A DNA stretch of 64,000 nt, from the NCBI GenBank assembly GCA_035772735.1, contig JASDFA010000007.1, positions 147,559,001 to 147,623,000 on the forward strand, written 5' to 3'. Below are positions 1 through 12,088 of the stretch, in pieces; the first letter of the stretch is position 1; the number at the start of each line of letters is the position of its first letter. Made by a program: the position numbers and the translations under genes. Under the pieces are notes generated by a model. That model made no database searches, was not told where the DNA came from, and saw only the letters and a program-made list of their open reading frames with translations. This DNA is from Datura wrightii (Eukaryota; Streptophyta; Magnoliopsida; Solanales; Solanaceae).

Positions 1-1471
1 GTAGGTAGCACAAGTAGCGCAGTTTTCCCACACTACTTTTAGGTGCATTTTTTGTTTTACTTCTTGATGTAGTTTTGCTTTTGATTTTCTTAAAGTGCTA
101 TGCAATGATACTTTTAGTTCCACTTTCTGTATTCTGTTTGCAACGCCATGTATGAAATTTCTGCCAGAAACATTACTGAGAAGCGTAAGACATTTTTTAT
201 ATGCTCACAAAATTTCTAACTTTGATGCCTACATATTTGCATTATTGATATGTGAAAGCTCAAGGTATAATTGATTTTTCTTTACCTTATTGGCTTGACC
301 AATATCTGTAGCCAGTGTAATATTGTTCATCAAGTCTGGTGTAGAATTAAGAAACCTTTACCATAGTCAATTGGTGGATATTTGCTGGTTTTAAGATTAA
401 AACATTTTTGGGATCTTTCCTTCTGTTGCCTTCCGAATACATCTTCTCATATTCTCTAGTAACTCATATGAAATTAGTCATCTATAGTGCATAGTTTCCT
501 GCCGCTCAATTCTTTACTCACACCTGGGCTGTCCTATTTTATCTTCATAGTTATTCCTACCTATAATGTGACTTCCTTTATGCATACTTAGTTCCAATTA
601 ATTAAACTCTACTAACAACTCCATCCTTCTCGGTTTGTGGGGGTGGGTTAGGAACTCTATCCTTCTCCCCTCTCAACCCGAGATTGAGAGATACTTGTGA
701 AAGGAAGAAACTTATCTATATTGGAAAATGGAAGAAGAGTGCATGCTCTCCATGCATGTTTCTCTTACTGGAGAGAGAAAAATTAAATTTTAAATGTTAT
801 TATTGGAGACGGTTGTGTTGAGAATATAATTATACAAATAAATGTTTGCTCTCTTTAATAAGTTAAGTTTTTAGATGAGATGGTCACACACTTCAATATG
901 GCTAGAGGTTCTGGGATCAAATCTCATCTTCACCAATTATCAAAAAGAATTTCCATGTGCTTGGCCCATGAAAAAAAAAATCAGGGCCGCACATGAGGGG
1001 GCATGTTTAGAATATAATTAAGTAAATAAAAATTTGACCCTTTCAATAGGTTGAAGGGGAGCCTTGGCATAATGGTAAAAATTTTGTTGCATGTGACCAG
1101 GAATTCAAGGTAAGGTTGCATATGTAAGACCCAAGGTGGTTCGGCCTTTCCTGGATCCCGCATAGCAGGAGCTTAATACATCAGACTGCCCTTTTATTAT
1201 TGGAGAGGGTTCATAATGTTTAATGCAAGAATATTTTTTTCCCTGAAATAGCTGATGTAAAAGAGTAATGATGTTTCTTTTGCATTATTTTTTTAGTTTA
1301 CTTCTCTGATTATAAATTTACCTCACTTTTAGATGTAGCTTCTCAGTTCAAGGCACTCGTGTGTTTGCCTCTAGAGATTTCAGTCAGGACCCCGATTTGC
1401 ATAATTTCTACTGCATGAAATATTGCAAGGGAGACCTCTCAGTTTGTTACCTTGTGGCCCTTTTTTTCTAG
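1..1471 (+). other. Upstream intron of the FluG-like gene
   Basis: No coding similarity to the preceding part of the FluG-like protein was found in any frame. The stretch ends in a T-rich tract and an AG at 1470-1471, as expected of a 3' splice site. The window starts GTAGGT, so position 1 might even be close to the intron start, but that is a guess. The only recognisable content is a SINE at about 1048-1195. Confidence 0.6.
1048..1195 (+). mobile_element. tRNA-derived SINE fragment
   Basis: The block starts with a pol III A-box-like stretch (GGCATAATGGTAAA). It ends with CCCGCATAGCAGGAGCTTAATACATC and TGCCCTTTT, a tail shared with a very common solanaceous SINE family. The middle is degraded and the B box is poor. 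It lies in sense orientation inside the intron of the FluG-like gene. Confidence 0.6.
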
Positions 1472-4400
1472 GTATGCATTAGATGATATTGGTTCTGGAT
1501 CGCATGTCCACATCAGTTTATCCAGGAATGGAGAAAATGTATTTATGGCATCTGGTGAATCAATTTGGTATGGGATGTCAAAGATTGGGGAAGCGTTCAT
1601 GGCTGGGGTGTTAAATCATCTTCCTTCCATATTACCATTTACTGCACCACTTCCTAACAGGTTAGAGATTTTCTACTATTCTGAATGTCCTGCTTCCTTT
1701 ATAGCTATTGGTGATTGGCTTATGCTTTATCTAGAGGGCTAATTCTTCAAAATGAGCATAGCTGCCTGATAGAAAAGTCTTACTATACTTTGTGCCATGA
1801 TTGCTGCAGTGCCATTGGCTCTACTCATAAAGAGGAGAATTGTAACTAATAGGCAATATTTCCACCATTTTTTTTTTGTGGTTCATGACAAGTCAATTGT
1901 GTTTAGTCAATTTTTAAATTTGTGAAAGATTTGTCGATCAAGATTTTGTTTAGTGATGCAGGTTTGTCTGCTTTATAATTTTCATTAGTTAAATGTTACA
2001 TGGCGAAGGACTATTGGTCCTTAAAGACTTAAAGTGGAATTTGCTTGCTTCAGCTATTGTATTCTGAAAACAATGACTTGGCTTTATAATTTCGTTATTT
2101 ATCATTTTGGCTTCCAAATAAATGTATTTCTGACTTTAAATCACTATAATGGTTGGAACATTATTCTTTTCAGATTTTCCTTTTGATATTTGTAACTAAA
2201 CTTTTATGTAGTTAGATGTTTGCACAAGGAATTTATACTTTTATTTGTGAAAGGGTTCAGGTAAATGCTACATTTTAAGATGAAATTTTTGTTTTTGAAA
2301 ATCGAACTATCAGGAATACTATGCGTTGCGTAGCACTTAAAGTAAATGTAGCAGGTAAGAACTAGTCATATTCTTACTTGTCATAAAAAGGTTATGTAGA
2401 AAGCTTTTGCATTAAGTTACTTGTTGAGTTTATGTTTTTTGAAAAATGTTGAATTAATAGAAAACATAGAAATGAAAGAAGATAAGGAAAATGGCCACTA
2501 CTGGCACTCTTCTAAATAGTATAGCTAAGTTTCTTTCAGCTAATTGGAGTAGCTAATAAACCAAAGAAAGGAAGTTCCTCTTTGAGTTACCATTTTTAAC
2601 TCTGTCTGATGTACCTACTTTTGCCTTCCTTCTCTATATTCTCTCTTCTTCATTGTTACTAGACCTGGAAATCTCTTGTGTTTTCGAAAATTAATCAGTA
2701 GTCCATATCTCAACTTTCGTTCCGAACTTAATTGCGTAAAGACTAATGAAAATAATTTAATACTTATTTTTACGAGCAGTTATGATCGCATACAACCTAA
2801 CATGTGGAGTGGAGCATACCTCTGCTGGGGGAAAGAAAACAGAGAGGCACCCTTGAGGGCTGCTAGCCCTCCTGGAGTTGCACATGGCTTTGTAAGCAAT
2901 TTTGAAATTAAAGCATTTGATGGATGTGCAAACCCATACCTGGGTCTTGCTGCTATAATTACTGCTGGAATTGATGGCTTGCGGAGAAACTTAAGCCTTC
3001 CAGAACCGGTTGGTAAGTTAGACATCTTTTAGTAATTTTTTCTCTACTTCCATCTTCCACTGTATAAATTATAGATGCTCATATATAATTCTAATTTAAA
3101 TGTATTTCTAAAAGTGTGCTGCATGAGCATTTTAATCTATCAGCATTTATACCTTAAATTTGGCATTTTAAATCAGAACAAGGTCATTCGGTGTCTCTAT
3201 TTTAAGTCCATTTTTATTGCTACCGTTTGGATCTTGACACATCTGATTTAAACCATGTGAATTTTGATCAATTCCTAATGTTTAGGTGTCATTGTTTCTC
3301 CTCAATTTGATATGTCAAACCAAAATACTTTTGTTAAGTATTGAGCTACAATCATCCATGATATTGGACGATATTCACTTATCTGCGAAAGGAAGGAAAA
3401 AAAAAAAGAAGGGTGGGTGGTGGGGGGTGGGGTGGTGGGGGTGGTGAGGGAAATAGAAAGAAGAAACTAACAACAATGGATTCAGTTAAAAACATGACTA
3501 AGGCATTCTGCTGGCTAAGTCCATGTGAGTTGATTGTATCAGCCATTTAGTTTTCTTAGTTTGGTTAGAAACGAACAGATCAAGGATTATTCTATTCATT
3601 TATGAGTACTTTTATATTTTCAAAAGCACATGGCTTGAAACTTCCATGATTGCCGTTAACAAAAAAAATCCTTACACTTATTGAAGTGAGTTATATAGAT
3701 TTGATAACTCAATTCCATGTTCATACCATCATATGCCAAATATCATCTCTTCTATCCGTCATTCCACTTATGTTTTCTTGTGAAACAGATGGAGATCCTG
3801 ATATCCTTAAAGAGAATCTTCAAAGATTACCAGTATCTCTGGCTGAATCTGTACAAGCTTTAGAGAAAGATACATTATTCAGAGATATGATTGGTGAAAA
3901 GCTTTTGGTTGCCATAATAGGAGTTCGCAAGGTATGTTGCTAAGGATGCTTCATGTATATGTTTGATAGAATTCTTCTTTTCACTTAAGAACTGCTATTC
4001 CTCAAAAATTTTGTCCGGTATAATGAAAGAAGAATGAATGTGGCTCATCAATATTCATAGTAAAATTCTTCCATAGAAGCTATTATACCTTTAGAATCAC
4101 TCCAGAACCCTTAGTTTCCTTTGATGCTATTCAGTTATGCAGCCAATAGGGTATGATTCTTTTTCATCAGTTTGATGTTTAAACTGGGATGTGCAATTGA
4201 ATCATGCCTTAATAGTCAAACTTTAAAAGTTTTATGAATGCTTATTCTCATTTTTGCATAATTTTCATACTGTTATATATGAACACCATGTATTTCTTAG
4301 TATGAAATCTGTCGTTTCATGAGCAACAACAGGCTTTAATGTCTCTCTGTTTGCTATCTGAGTATTTGAATTGGCATAATGGAGTAACCAAAACTTTGGC

Positions 4401-5149
4401 AAAAGTGTTCTAGTTTGAGTTTTTTTTCCTGGTTTTCCTATCCGATGATGTAACCTTAGGAGAACACACTCCAAAATCTAGCTTTTAAGGTGGTAGAGTC
4501 CAGGGCTATAAGCCCCACATCAGTTTCTCAGTTAACCAATGTGGGACTCAAGTCCCATTCCTTGCAATAATATCACAATAAACCACCACTCTCCGCATCC
4601 ATCGTCCTCGATGGCTGTGCACTAGACATTACTAGCCCGGATGAATACCACCATACCAGTGTCACCATTCCAAGGCACGACCGGCACGGATGGCAGTAGC
4701 TGGCTTAGATACCATTGATACATCTTTAGGAGAACCACACCCCTAGAACTAGCAATTAAGGTGGGAGAGCCCAAAGTTATATAAGCTCCACATCAGTTCT
4801 CCATTTAACCGATGCAGGACTCAAGTCCCATTCCTTACAATAATAATATCGTAACATCCGGTCTCCGGTACCCACCAAGAAGTCCCACTTTATGGGTAAA
4901 GGTTCCCTACCAAAGACGAAGCCATTCTCATGGCTCGAACTCGAGACCTTCAGGTTAAGGATAGACAGGTAGTTACCACCCCACCACAACCTTGGTGGTA
5001 CTAGTTTGAGATTTAACTGTACTTAAAGTCCTTTAAATTCTCTTAACAATTGTGGACATGCTGAGAATGATTTCCTGTTTTTGCAGGCTGAGGTCAAGTA
5101 CTATTCTGAAAATAACCAAGCATACAAGGACCTCATATACAAATATTAG
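1472..5149 (+). CDS. FluG/NodGS-type glutamine synthetase-like protein, C-terminal exons (5' part outside window)
   Basis: Four exons join in frame: 1472-1660, 2780-3012, 3789-3931 and 5087-5149 (TAG at 5147-5149), giving the last 208 residues. All three introns are GT-AG. The first base at 1472 completes a codon from an upstream exon that I could not find in 1-1471, so the 5' part lies before the window. Visible glutamine-synthetase motifs are DDIGSGSHVHISL (substrate-binding His region), TAPLPNSYDRIQPN, GAYLCWGKENREAPLR and FEIKAFDGCANPYLGLA. The end, GVRKAEVKYYSENNQAYKDLIYKY in two adjoining exons, matches plant FluG-like proteins. In that family an amidohydrolase domain precedes a type I GS domain; the role proposed in Arabidopsis is in root development and defence signalling. 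Only the GS part is seen here. Catalytic activity cannot be judged from the fragment. Confidence 0.9.
3408..3450 (+). repeat. G-rich tract with G-quadruplex potential
   Basis: A run of alternating GGG/GGGG blocks and short TGGT spacers lies on the sense strand of the second visible intron of the FluG-like gene. It contains more than four runs of three or more G within 40 bases. Confidence 0.7.
4446..4856 (-). mobile_element. TRIM (miniature LTR retrotransposon), about 411 bp
   Basis: Two direct repeats of 132 and 141 bp (4446-4577 and 4716-4856) both start TGAT and end CA, and share the cores TTAGGAGAAC and GGACTCAAGTCCCATTCCTT. They flank only 138 bp of internal sequence. Read on the minus strand, the 4716-4856 repeat is followed after one base by TGGTATCTAAGCC (4714-4702), close to the primer-binding site for initiator Met tRNA. 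A purine-rich GGAGAGTGGTGG lies just before the other repeat. The flanks TCCGA (4441-4445) and TCCGG (4857-4861) look like a 5-bp target duplication with one change. There is no coding capacity, so it needs proteins in trans. It sits in the last intron of the FluG-like gene, opposite in orientation. Confidence 0.8.
4862..4995 (-). mobile_element. tRNA-derived SINE
   Basis: On the minus strand this reads from GGTTGTGGTGGGGTGGTAAC (A-box-like) to a B-box-like GGTCTCGAGTTCGAGCC about 35 bases later, then a tRNA-unrelated body with TTGGTAGGGAACC. That order fits a solanaceous SINE. It abuts the right end of the TRIM. Confidence 0.6.
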
Positions 5150-5618
5150 GTTTGATCAAATGTACTACTATGAGATTCAATATTATTCTTAATTATCACA
5201 TGTGAACTGAATTTTGCTGTCCCTTTTAATTTCTTTCATCTTATATACAGTTGCTCAATAAAGCATGTTAGTAATTTTAGTTCCTCACTTTCTTATAACT
5301 TTGTATTGTGCTTCTTGTTACAGATCAATAAGATATTAATCTTTTCATAAGTGTTCTACATCCTTCATTGTTAATCTTTTATATGGATCTCGTCGTGCTA
5401 AAACACATCAACTGACTTGTATACAAACACGTAACTGCTTAGTTATAAGATCAAATGTAGCATTTCAAGCTAACTTTACTCTGACATTAACTCTTTTTAT
5501 CTTTTTCTTGTACATGAGAAAAATAACTTTTATTTGTCATTATACAACAAAAGCAATATAATGTATATATCCTTAATAATAAGTGTTTCTAAGTTTTTTT
5601 TAAGGATTTGTGTCTATT
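5150..5618. other. Convergent intergenic gap
   Basis: This is the 469-bp space between the stop codons of the FluG-like gene (+) and the pectinesterase gene (-). It must hold both 3' untranslated regions. It is AT-rich, and I see no further gene. Confidence 0.7.
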
Positions 5619-8600
5619 TTATAATGAATCCCAAAAAGTGAGTGATCCTCCATTAAGAAGCCACTGTTGTCCATCTATAAATGAGAGGTCAATGTACTGA
5701 GCTGCCTCATTTTGCTTCAACTGCTTTCCATATGGTACCCTATCTGTGTAATTGGCTCCTGGTCCAAAACACTCATATTCTCCAAATAATACTGTCCTGC
5801 AAAACATGATATTCAATGTACCAAGTTTGAATCTTTAAGGTTCTTAGCATTAAACTTGTTGACATTTAACGTTTTCTTTTTCCGATTCTTATAGTCTGTT
5901 AAAAAAAGAAAGACGTATTTCTACATTTAGAAATAATATAACTTCAAATGATATGATTTAGAATTCATCCTTAATTAATGACATGATCTTGTAGTCAAGC
6001 ACATAAATGTCATGGCATGCGAAGGCGGGATTTCACCAAGGAGATTCAACAATTTATTGTATATTACATTAGAAAAAATTAACCTTGTATATACAACATG
6101 ATTTTCTTATGAAGTAAGTTTGGATGACCCCCTTTTCGCTGTCTTGATGACATGTGCACATTTAAAGTATCACAGTTTTTTGAGTTTCATATCTGAACTA
6201 TCACCAAATATTTATCGAAATACACCTAAACTATGAGTTGTTCCCCTTTTTCTGTCTGAACGATGGTGTTATTTTAGGTAGGAAAGTGAGCAATTGATAG
6301 TTAAGGTGTGTTTTGATAAATATCATGTGATAGTTCAGGTAGGTAAAGTAAGCACATGATAGTTTGGGTAAAAAAACTCAAAAAACCTGAATGCTTTAAT
6401 TGTGTCTTTTGACCGTTCACTCTAACTAAAATAAATTTAAATGGGAACTGAAAAAGAAATTGCTAGTGATAGATCGATAGCTCAGTGAGCAACACCACGC
6501 ACCCTCCTTCTAGTGACAGATAGAAAAGGAAGGGACTGAGGGACGATAAACTAAGTTACAAAAACAAAAACTATATAACTTATAACGTACGTACGTTAAA
6601 TGATACGTCCATTACGAGGAACAATCTTTATTTATCAAGAGGGAATATAAAAAAAAAAAAGTATAGAGGTAAACTAGGATGATTATTACTTACTGGTCTC
6701 TAGCTGGATCTCTCCAATCATTCCATCCATCTGAGGACACCACATCAGACATGTAAGTCTTGGAGAAAACAACAGTAGCATATGCTCCCCATGCTCTGCC
6801 CAGCCATATTTTTCCAGTCCCACCAATTGCACAATTCACAAATGAAAATCCAGAATTTTCATTCTTTGAATTTCTTCCTTGTGCTGTTATTGATCCTCCA
6901 ATTCCACTTGTTTCCTCTTTTGCTATTGAATTTATCGTGCAATCCTGTCATATACATACATGTCAATATCAAATTCCCAAGAGGAAGGGCCGTGTGTCCT
7001 ATAGGTCACACGGAGACAACTTTACTGCAACGTACTCTTCTCCCTTTCATTTCAGAATTTTATTTCTTGCGGCAGTTGATGAGAAAAAAAAAACATGAAT
7101 ACATTATTATAACATGTTAGTTATACATACATTAATAAAGAATTTTACGCGATTATTATAGTTTAACATATTATAACGTACTAAGCTTATTATAGAGATT
7201 TTACCTTTGTAAGTGATCGCTCCATTACAATTATAATTATGCATCGGTCCCAAATAAGTTGGGATCGGTTATATGAATCCTCATTTCGTTATTTAAGCTC
7301 ATATCATATCATCATCATAATAAATAAAATAAAAGGGAATAGTACGTTTTATATATAATTTTATACACACACACACATATACTACTACTATTATTGATAA
7401 TAATAATTAAAAAAAGTTTCATACGAGTCTAGAACCTATTCTCAACTAGTAGCTCTCACATATATGAATCTTTTTCTTTCATTATTCACTATCTTTAGCT
7501 AAGTCTGTACTGATACCGAGCAATTACATATTTTCTGAGATCACTTCCTTCCATGTAATTTTAGTTCTACCTCATCCTCTTTTGACACCTTCACTTACCA
7601 TACACATCTACAGACCAATACATCTATAGATTGACGCAGAACATGTCTGAAACCATCTCAAGCGACCTTTTCACATTTTTGCCGTTAATGCATAAAAGAT
7701 TAAAACTCAAAAACAAATGTACCTCATAGAGTGATTTAGCACTTCCAAAGATAAAATCAATGGAACCTTGAATGAAGCATTCTTTAAAATAGTGTCTGCC
7801 TTTATCATCATTAAGGGTGTCTTGTGCTCCATAAAATCCACAACCATAAAATGCAGCTTCATCTCCCACCACTCTTAGAGCCACTGCTTGTGCTCCAACA
7901 TCACCTGGTGAAGGTGCTGGAGCTGTGTTCTTACAATCACAAGCAAACATTAAAGATGCATGGTTAATATATAATAATAATTACGCCTCAATTCCAAGCA
8001 AATTAATCCTTGTCGGATGTATATATGAAATATTATAGTTTAGTCCAATATCTATTATTTTAAAAAAAAAAAGGTTCTCTATACTGGAAGTTCTCTACGT
8101 TTTCTATTGGCCTATAAATCTCTAACAAGACTACAAGACTCAAATATAACTACAATAGGTAATTCAGCTGATTGGCTATCTGAACTTTCATCTTATTGGT
8201 GAGAGTTCAATTTCCCGCCTTATAATCCCCTCTCAAATTTCCCCTTCTCCTACCCCAATATAATAATAATTAAAAAAAAAGACTCAAATATAACGATAAA
8301 GGAAAAGGAATTAGCGACCGACAATCTATTGCTAAACAACAAAATTTTGTCAGTAATATATCATTATAAAAAAATCCCGTTAGCTACCGATTATTTAGCG
8401 ATAGGCTAGTTGAAAAATTGAGCCCTTTTTTCATTGTCTAGGTTACACCTTCAGAATATCTAATATAACATATATTGGACCTAAAGTAAACACAGGGGCA
8501 CAGTCACAACCCACAGTGTTGATTACGAGTTCAGGCAGAACCTAATAACTTTGGCTCAAATTTTATATCTATTAAATACGTACAAACAATTTATTCATAA

Positions 8601-10205
8601 TTCAGTAAGAAGAAAAAAACTATGCTCCAACAAAACTCATAGACTAAAAATCCTGACTCCGCCTCTGAGTAACCGTACTAATATAACTGAAAATTTAGTC
8701 CTAATATGAAAAAAAATTGAATTCTATGATTGATCAGATTATGAAAAAAGAAAAAAAGAAGAAAAGATTAGTGTACCTGAAAGCTTATATTGTAGGCTAT
8801 GAAATGGGAAGCATAAATAGCAACAGTAAAGCTATTTGCAGTTCCACCAGTAGAATTTGCAGTATCATTCCATGCTATAGCAGTATTTTGGTAACCTTGG
8901 CCTTGTATTATTATATTAGTTTTGTTTGAGTTTATCACCACTTTCTCCCTGCCACAAATATCATGTAACTCCAATTAATGAAAATATTGAACCCTAACAG
9001 TTTAACATCTATACATTGACAGTCAATATATATATAAAAATTTTGTCATAAAAAAAAAAAGAGTTTTTAAACTTCAAATATAAAGCAGATTATCTACCAC
9101 ATGTTAAAATATACATATATTGATATATATTGTACGTTTCTTAATAAGTTATAATTGTACTAATATTTATTGAGATTTATATATTCATACTCTAACCAAA
9201 AATTCTAGGTTCAAATGAACCATAGCCAGAAGGCTACATTAGCCCGACAGTGTAAAAGAAATCCGTGTGTTTGGTAGGAAGAAAAATATTTTTTATGGAA
9301 AACATTTACTTGAAAAATAAGTAGGTTTCTTACTTATTTTTTAGTGCTTGTAAGTAAGCAAAAATAATATGGTATCCCAAGAGCATTTATATATATGTGT
9401 GTGTGTAATCTAGCAAAACAGTATGGGGTGGAATGGAGTTGGGAGTAGGGATTCGGGGTTGGCGGGGGTGGGATCGATGGTCAAGGGATGGGGACTGGGG
9501 GTGTTGGGCGGGTGGGGATCAGAAAAGACAATGAACTTGGAATATCACTTATTAAACTTGTTTTACTGCTTCTATTAGGAAAATCATTTTCCTCATTTTT
9601 AACGAACTTGTTATCCCAGGGAAACCAAACATGAGAAAAATGGAAAACATCACCATACCAAACACACCCTATATATCAGCTCATCCATCTGAAAAAGTAA
9701 AAATTATTTATATTATCAATGTATATATATAAGTTAAACTCTTCAAAATATAAGGAAAAAAAAAGGAGAAGAAGAAAAAGAATTACTTGTATGTGCCTGA
9801 ATCAACTAGAATAAGTGTTCTAGTAGGGCTATCATCAGGAACAGCATCCACAGCCTTTTGTATACTGCTGAAATTTGCACAACCATTTAAATCCACTGTC
9901 AAAACATGAGAAACTCCATATACTGATACAAGTTTTGAGTTCCATTTGGAATAGTCATTAATATCACATTTAGAACCATGCAATCTTGTAATTTCTTTAA
10001 AAATGATAAACAAATCTTGTATGCCACCTTTTACAATTACCCTTTTCAACAAATTAGCAAGTGAAAAGGCAGAAGTAGTAGTAGTAGTTTCAATAGGATT
10101 GCTAATTGTTTGGTAATTGGAATTATAGAGAGGAAGAATGATGGAAGAGAGTAAAATGGTAAAGGCAATGAACCAAAACAAAATGGTCCTTGTAATAGTG
10201 TTCAT
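5619..10205 (-). CDS. Pectinesterase (pectin methylesterase) without PMEI pro-region
   Basis: Five exons join in frame: 9787-10205, 8777-8948, 7723-7929, 6694-6944 and 5619-5796 (TAA). They give 408 residues. The enzyme demethylesterifies homogalacturonan in the cell wall. An N-terminal hydrophobic segment (about residues 8-27) acts as signal peptide or anchor. The family motifs are all present: GTYKE, QNTAP (197-201), AQAVALR with Q211, GAQDTL with Q233 and D234, DFIFG with D255, and LGRAW with R316 and W318. These correspond to the oxyanion-hole, acid, nucleophile and binding residues of plant PMEs, so the protein should be active. There is no PMEI domain between the signal region and the catalytic domain, which places it with the short, pro-less plant PMEs (PME8/PME15/QRT1-like). 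Confidence 0.93.
6176..6386. mobile_element. Fold-back MITE in pectinesterase intron 4
   Basis: The ends are inverted repeats: TTTTTTGAGTTTC with ATCTGAACTATCAC on the left, and GATAGTTTGGGTAAA with ACTCAAAAAA on the right. A second inverted pair, around AATACACCT and AGGTGTGTTTT, lies inside. There is no open reading frame. Confidence 0.65.
6985..7040 (-). mobile_element. SINE fragment (5' region, minus strand)
   Basis: On the minus strand the block includes GTAAAGTTGTCTCCGTGTGA followed by CCTATAGG, the tRNA-like head of a common solanaceous SINE. The remainder of that element is absent. It lies in the intron between pectinesterase exons 3 and 4. Confidence 0.5.
7231..7625. repeat. Dispersed repeat, copy 1
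   Basis: A block running from CCAAATAAGTTGGGATCGG through TGATACCGAGCA, CCATGTAATTTTAG and ACACCTTCACTTA is repeated at about 53895-54240 in the same orientation. It lies in the intron between pectinesterase exons 3 and 4. The family is not identified. Confidence 0.7.
9265..9667. mobile_element. hAT-like MITE in pectinesterase intron 1
   Basis: The element begins GTGTGTTTGGTA and ends TACCAAACACAC, which are inverted terminal repeats. The internal part is G-rich (9424-9520), with many GGG runs and G-quadruplex potential. A related, end-eroded copy lies at about 41395-41715. Confidence 0.7.
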
Positions 10206-10432
10206 AGTTTTGGTACTACTTTGATTTGATGTTGTTTTGGTTTACTTGTTTTTATGGTGGCTATAAAGAGTTTAAAGAATAGTCCATGAACATGTGTGAG
10301 ATACAATGGAAGCATGGACATTGTTTATGTTGACGTAGGAGGTAAGAAAAGTGTGGACAAAGGGTCATTGATCATGGTTCATTTTGTTTAGTTTAATATT
10401 TATCCGTTGTTCAGTATCTTTATTGGGGTCGG

Positions 10433-10562
10433 ATTAAATCTGAATTCACGTCAAAAAGTATCACATTGAGAATAAAACGATCCCTAAGAGATGATTCTGA
10501 ATTCACGTCAAAAAGTATCACATTGAAAATAAAACTCTTCCTAAGAAAAATGATTCGGAATT
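10433..10562. repeat. Tandem duplication, two units of about 67 bp
   Basis: The sequence CTGAATTCACGTCAAAAAGT followed by ATCACATTGA and a CCTAAGA end occurs twice in a row with few differences. It lies about 230 bp upstream of the pectinesterase start codon. Confidence 0.8.
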
Positions 10563-12088
10563 CCCAAACTTCTAATTAAAGACAAAAAAAGTATTTATCA
10601 TTTTACCATAGTTTTGTGTTGGTCAAAATCATGACAATTTTGGTGATGAAGAAAAGATGAAAGAAGGGGGGAGATCATGGTGGAACTAAGATATGGGCAG
10701 CAAGAAAAAAGGAAGCTTAGATAATGGACACGCCAAGAAACTATGTAAGGAAAAGGTATTTAATTCAATTACTTTTTTAATTGAGTTTAAATAATGTGTT
10801 AAAAAGAAGTTTACACTATCAAATTACTTAAAGTATAATTATACTAGGTGGAGTCGTCATTTTTTTGACACTCGTTTGTCAGAAAATTTTCCTGTCTATG
10901 TAGATCAGAATATTTCTTTTATATATATATATACACACTTTATGTTGAATCTCTTAGCTTCTCCGTATATTTATTTATTTTAATTATTTTGAATTTTCTT
11001 AATACAAAAAGTGAGTGATCATTAACCTGTTAAAAAATACAGTTTATCTATTATAACGTGTTAAAATGCACTAATTATGTAAAAATAAAATGAATAGTGC
11101 CAATATATAAGTTAACTTTTGTTGTAAAAGAAAATTAATTAGGTGTGAATTCATGATGAAAGCTTTACTTAGATGCATGCTTATTTGGCCGGTGGATGGA
11201 CACGACAGAGAGAGTTAGTAAAATGGACAATGAAAATATTTTTTTTTTTTGTTATTATTATTATTATAGAAGGAAACAACATTTGTTGCGACGCTTAACA
11301 ACAAAAACATTATATCCCATATAATTCCACAAGTCTAAAAAAAGTAGAATATATATAGATCATATTTCTATTTTTGTGGGAAAAAAGATATTATTTTTCA
11401 TATATCGTCGGCTCAAAAGAAAAATATAATAGAATTGCAAGAACAATAATTTGAGAATTTATAAGAAGCTTCTTCATTTGATTTTTTTATTTTTTATTTT
11501 ATTTATATAAAAAAATAAAAATAAAAAGAAGGCTTCTTCGTTTGTCATTGCTTCTGCAGGACGTAAGGACTATAGCGTTCAACATGAAATGATGATCTTC
11601 TTTTTCTTTTTTGCTTTATCGCCTAAACATCTTCTTTAGTTCTGCTTATCTATCAAAATTATATAAGGTTTCCCTTTCTCATATTAATAATTTCAAAGCT
11701 CTTGAGGAAGATATATTGAAAGTATTATTAATACATATAGGGTTTCCCTTTCTCATATTGAAAGTATTAATTAAGATATATAATATATTGAAAGTATTAA
11801 TTAGGTCGTAACCCCATCAAATATCTTCTTTTTTTTTAAATCCAGACCTATAAAATTATGATATTTTCTAAGAATATATATAAATATTAATTTTAAAGGC
11901 TTATAAACTTAATCACAATGACGACATAAAATGGATTAAATGAACCTCGAAAAATATAAACTTAAATAATAATTATTCGTAAAAGTACATTGAGTGTGTT
12001 ATTGTTGTTTTGTTTATTTGGGAATAAATGAGAGAGTGTTATAACATTGAATGTGGTATTGAGACCCCCTAAACATGTCACACTTGAT

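Noticed and set aside
4777..4989. 70-codon minus-strand frame
   Set aside because: It runs across the TRIM LTR and the adjacent SINE and is a chance frame in repeats.
6760..7120. Two overlapping 112-codon plus-strand frames
   Set aside because: They are antisense to pectinesterase exon 4 and its intron; low-complexity shadow frames.
7624..7950. 108-codon frame taken whole as a protein
   Set aside because: Only 7723-7929 is coding (pectinesterase exon 3). The frame continues into introns on both sides, and its first Met lies before the acceptor.
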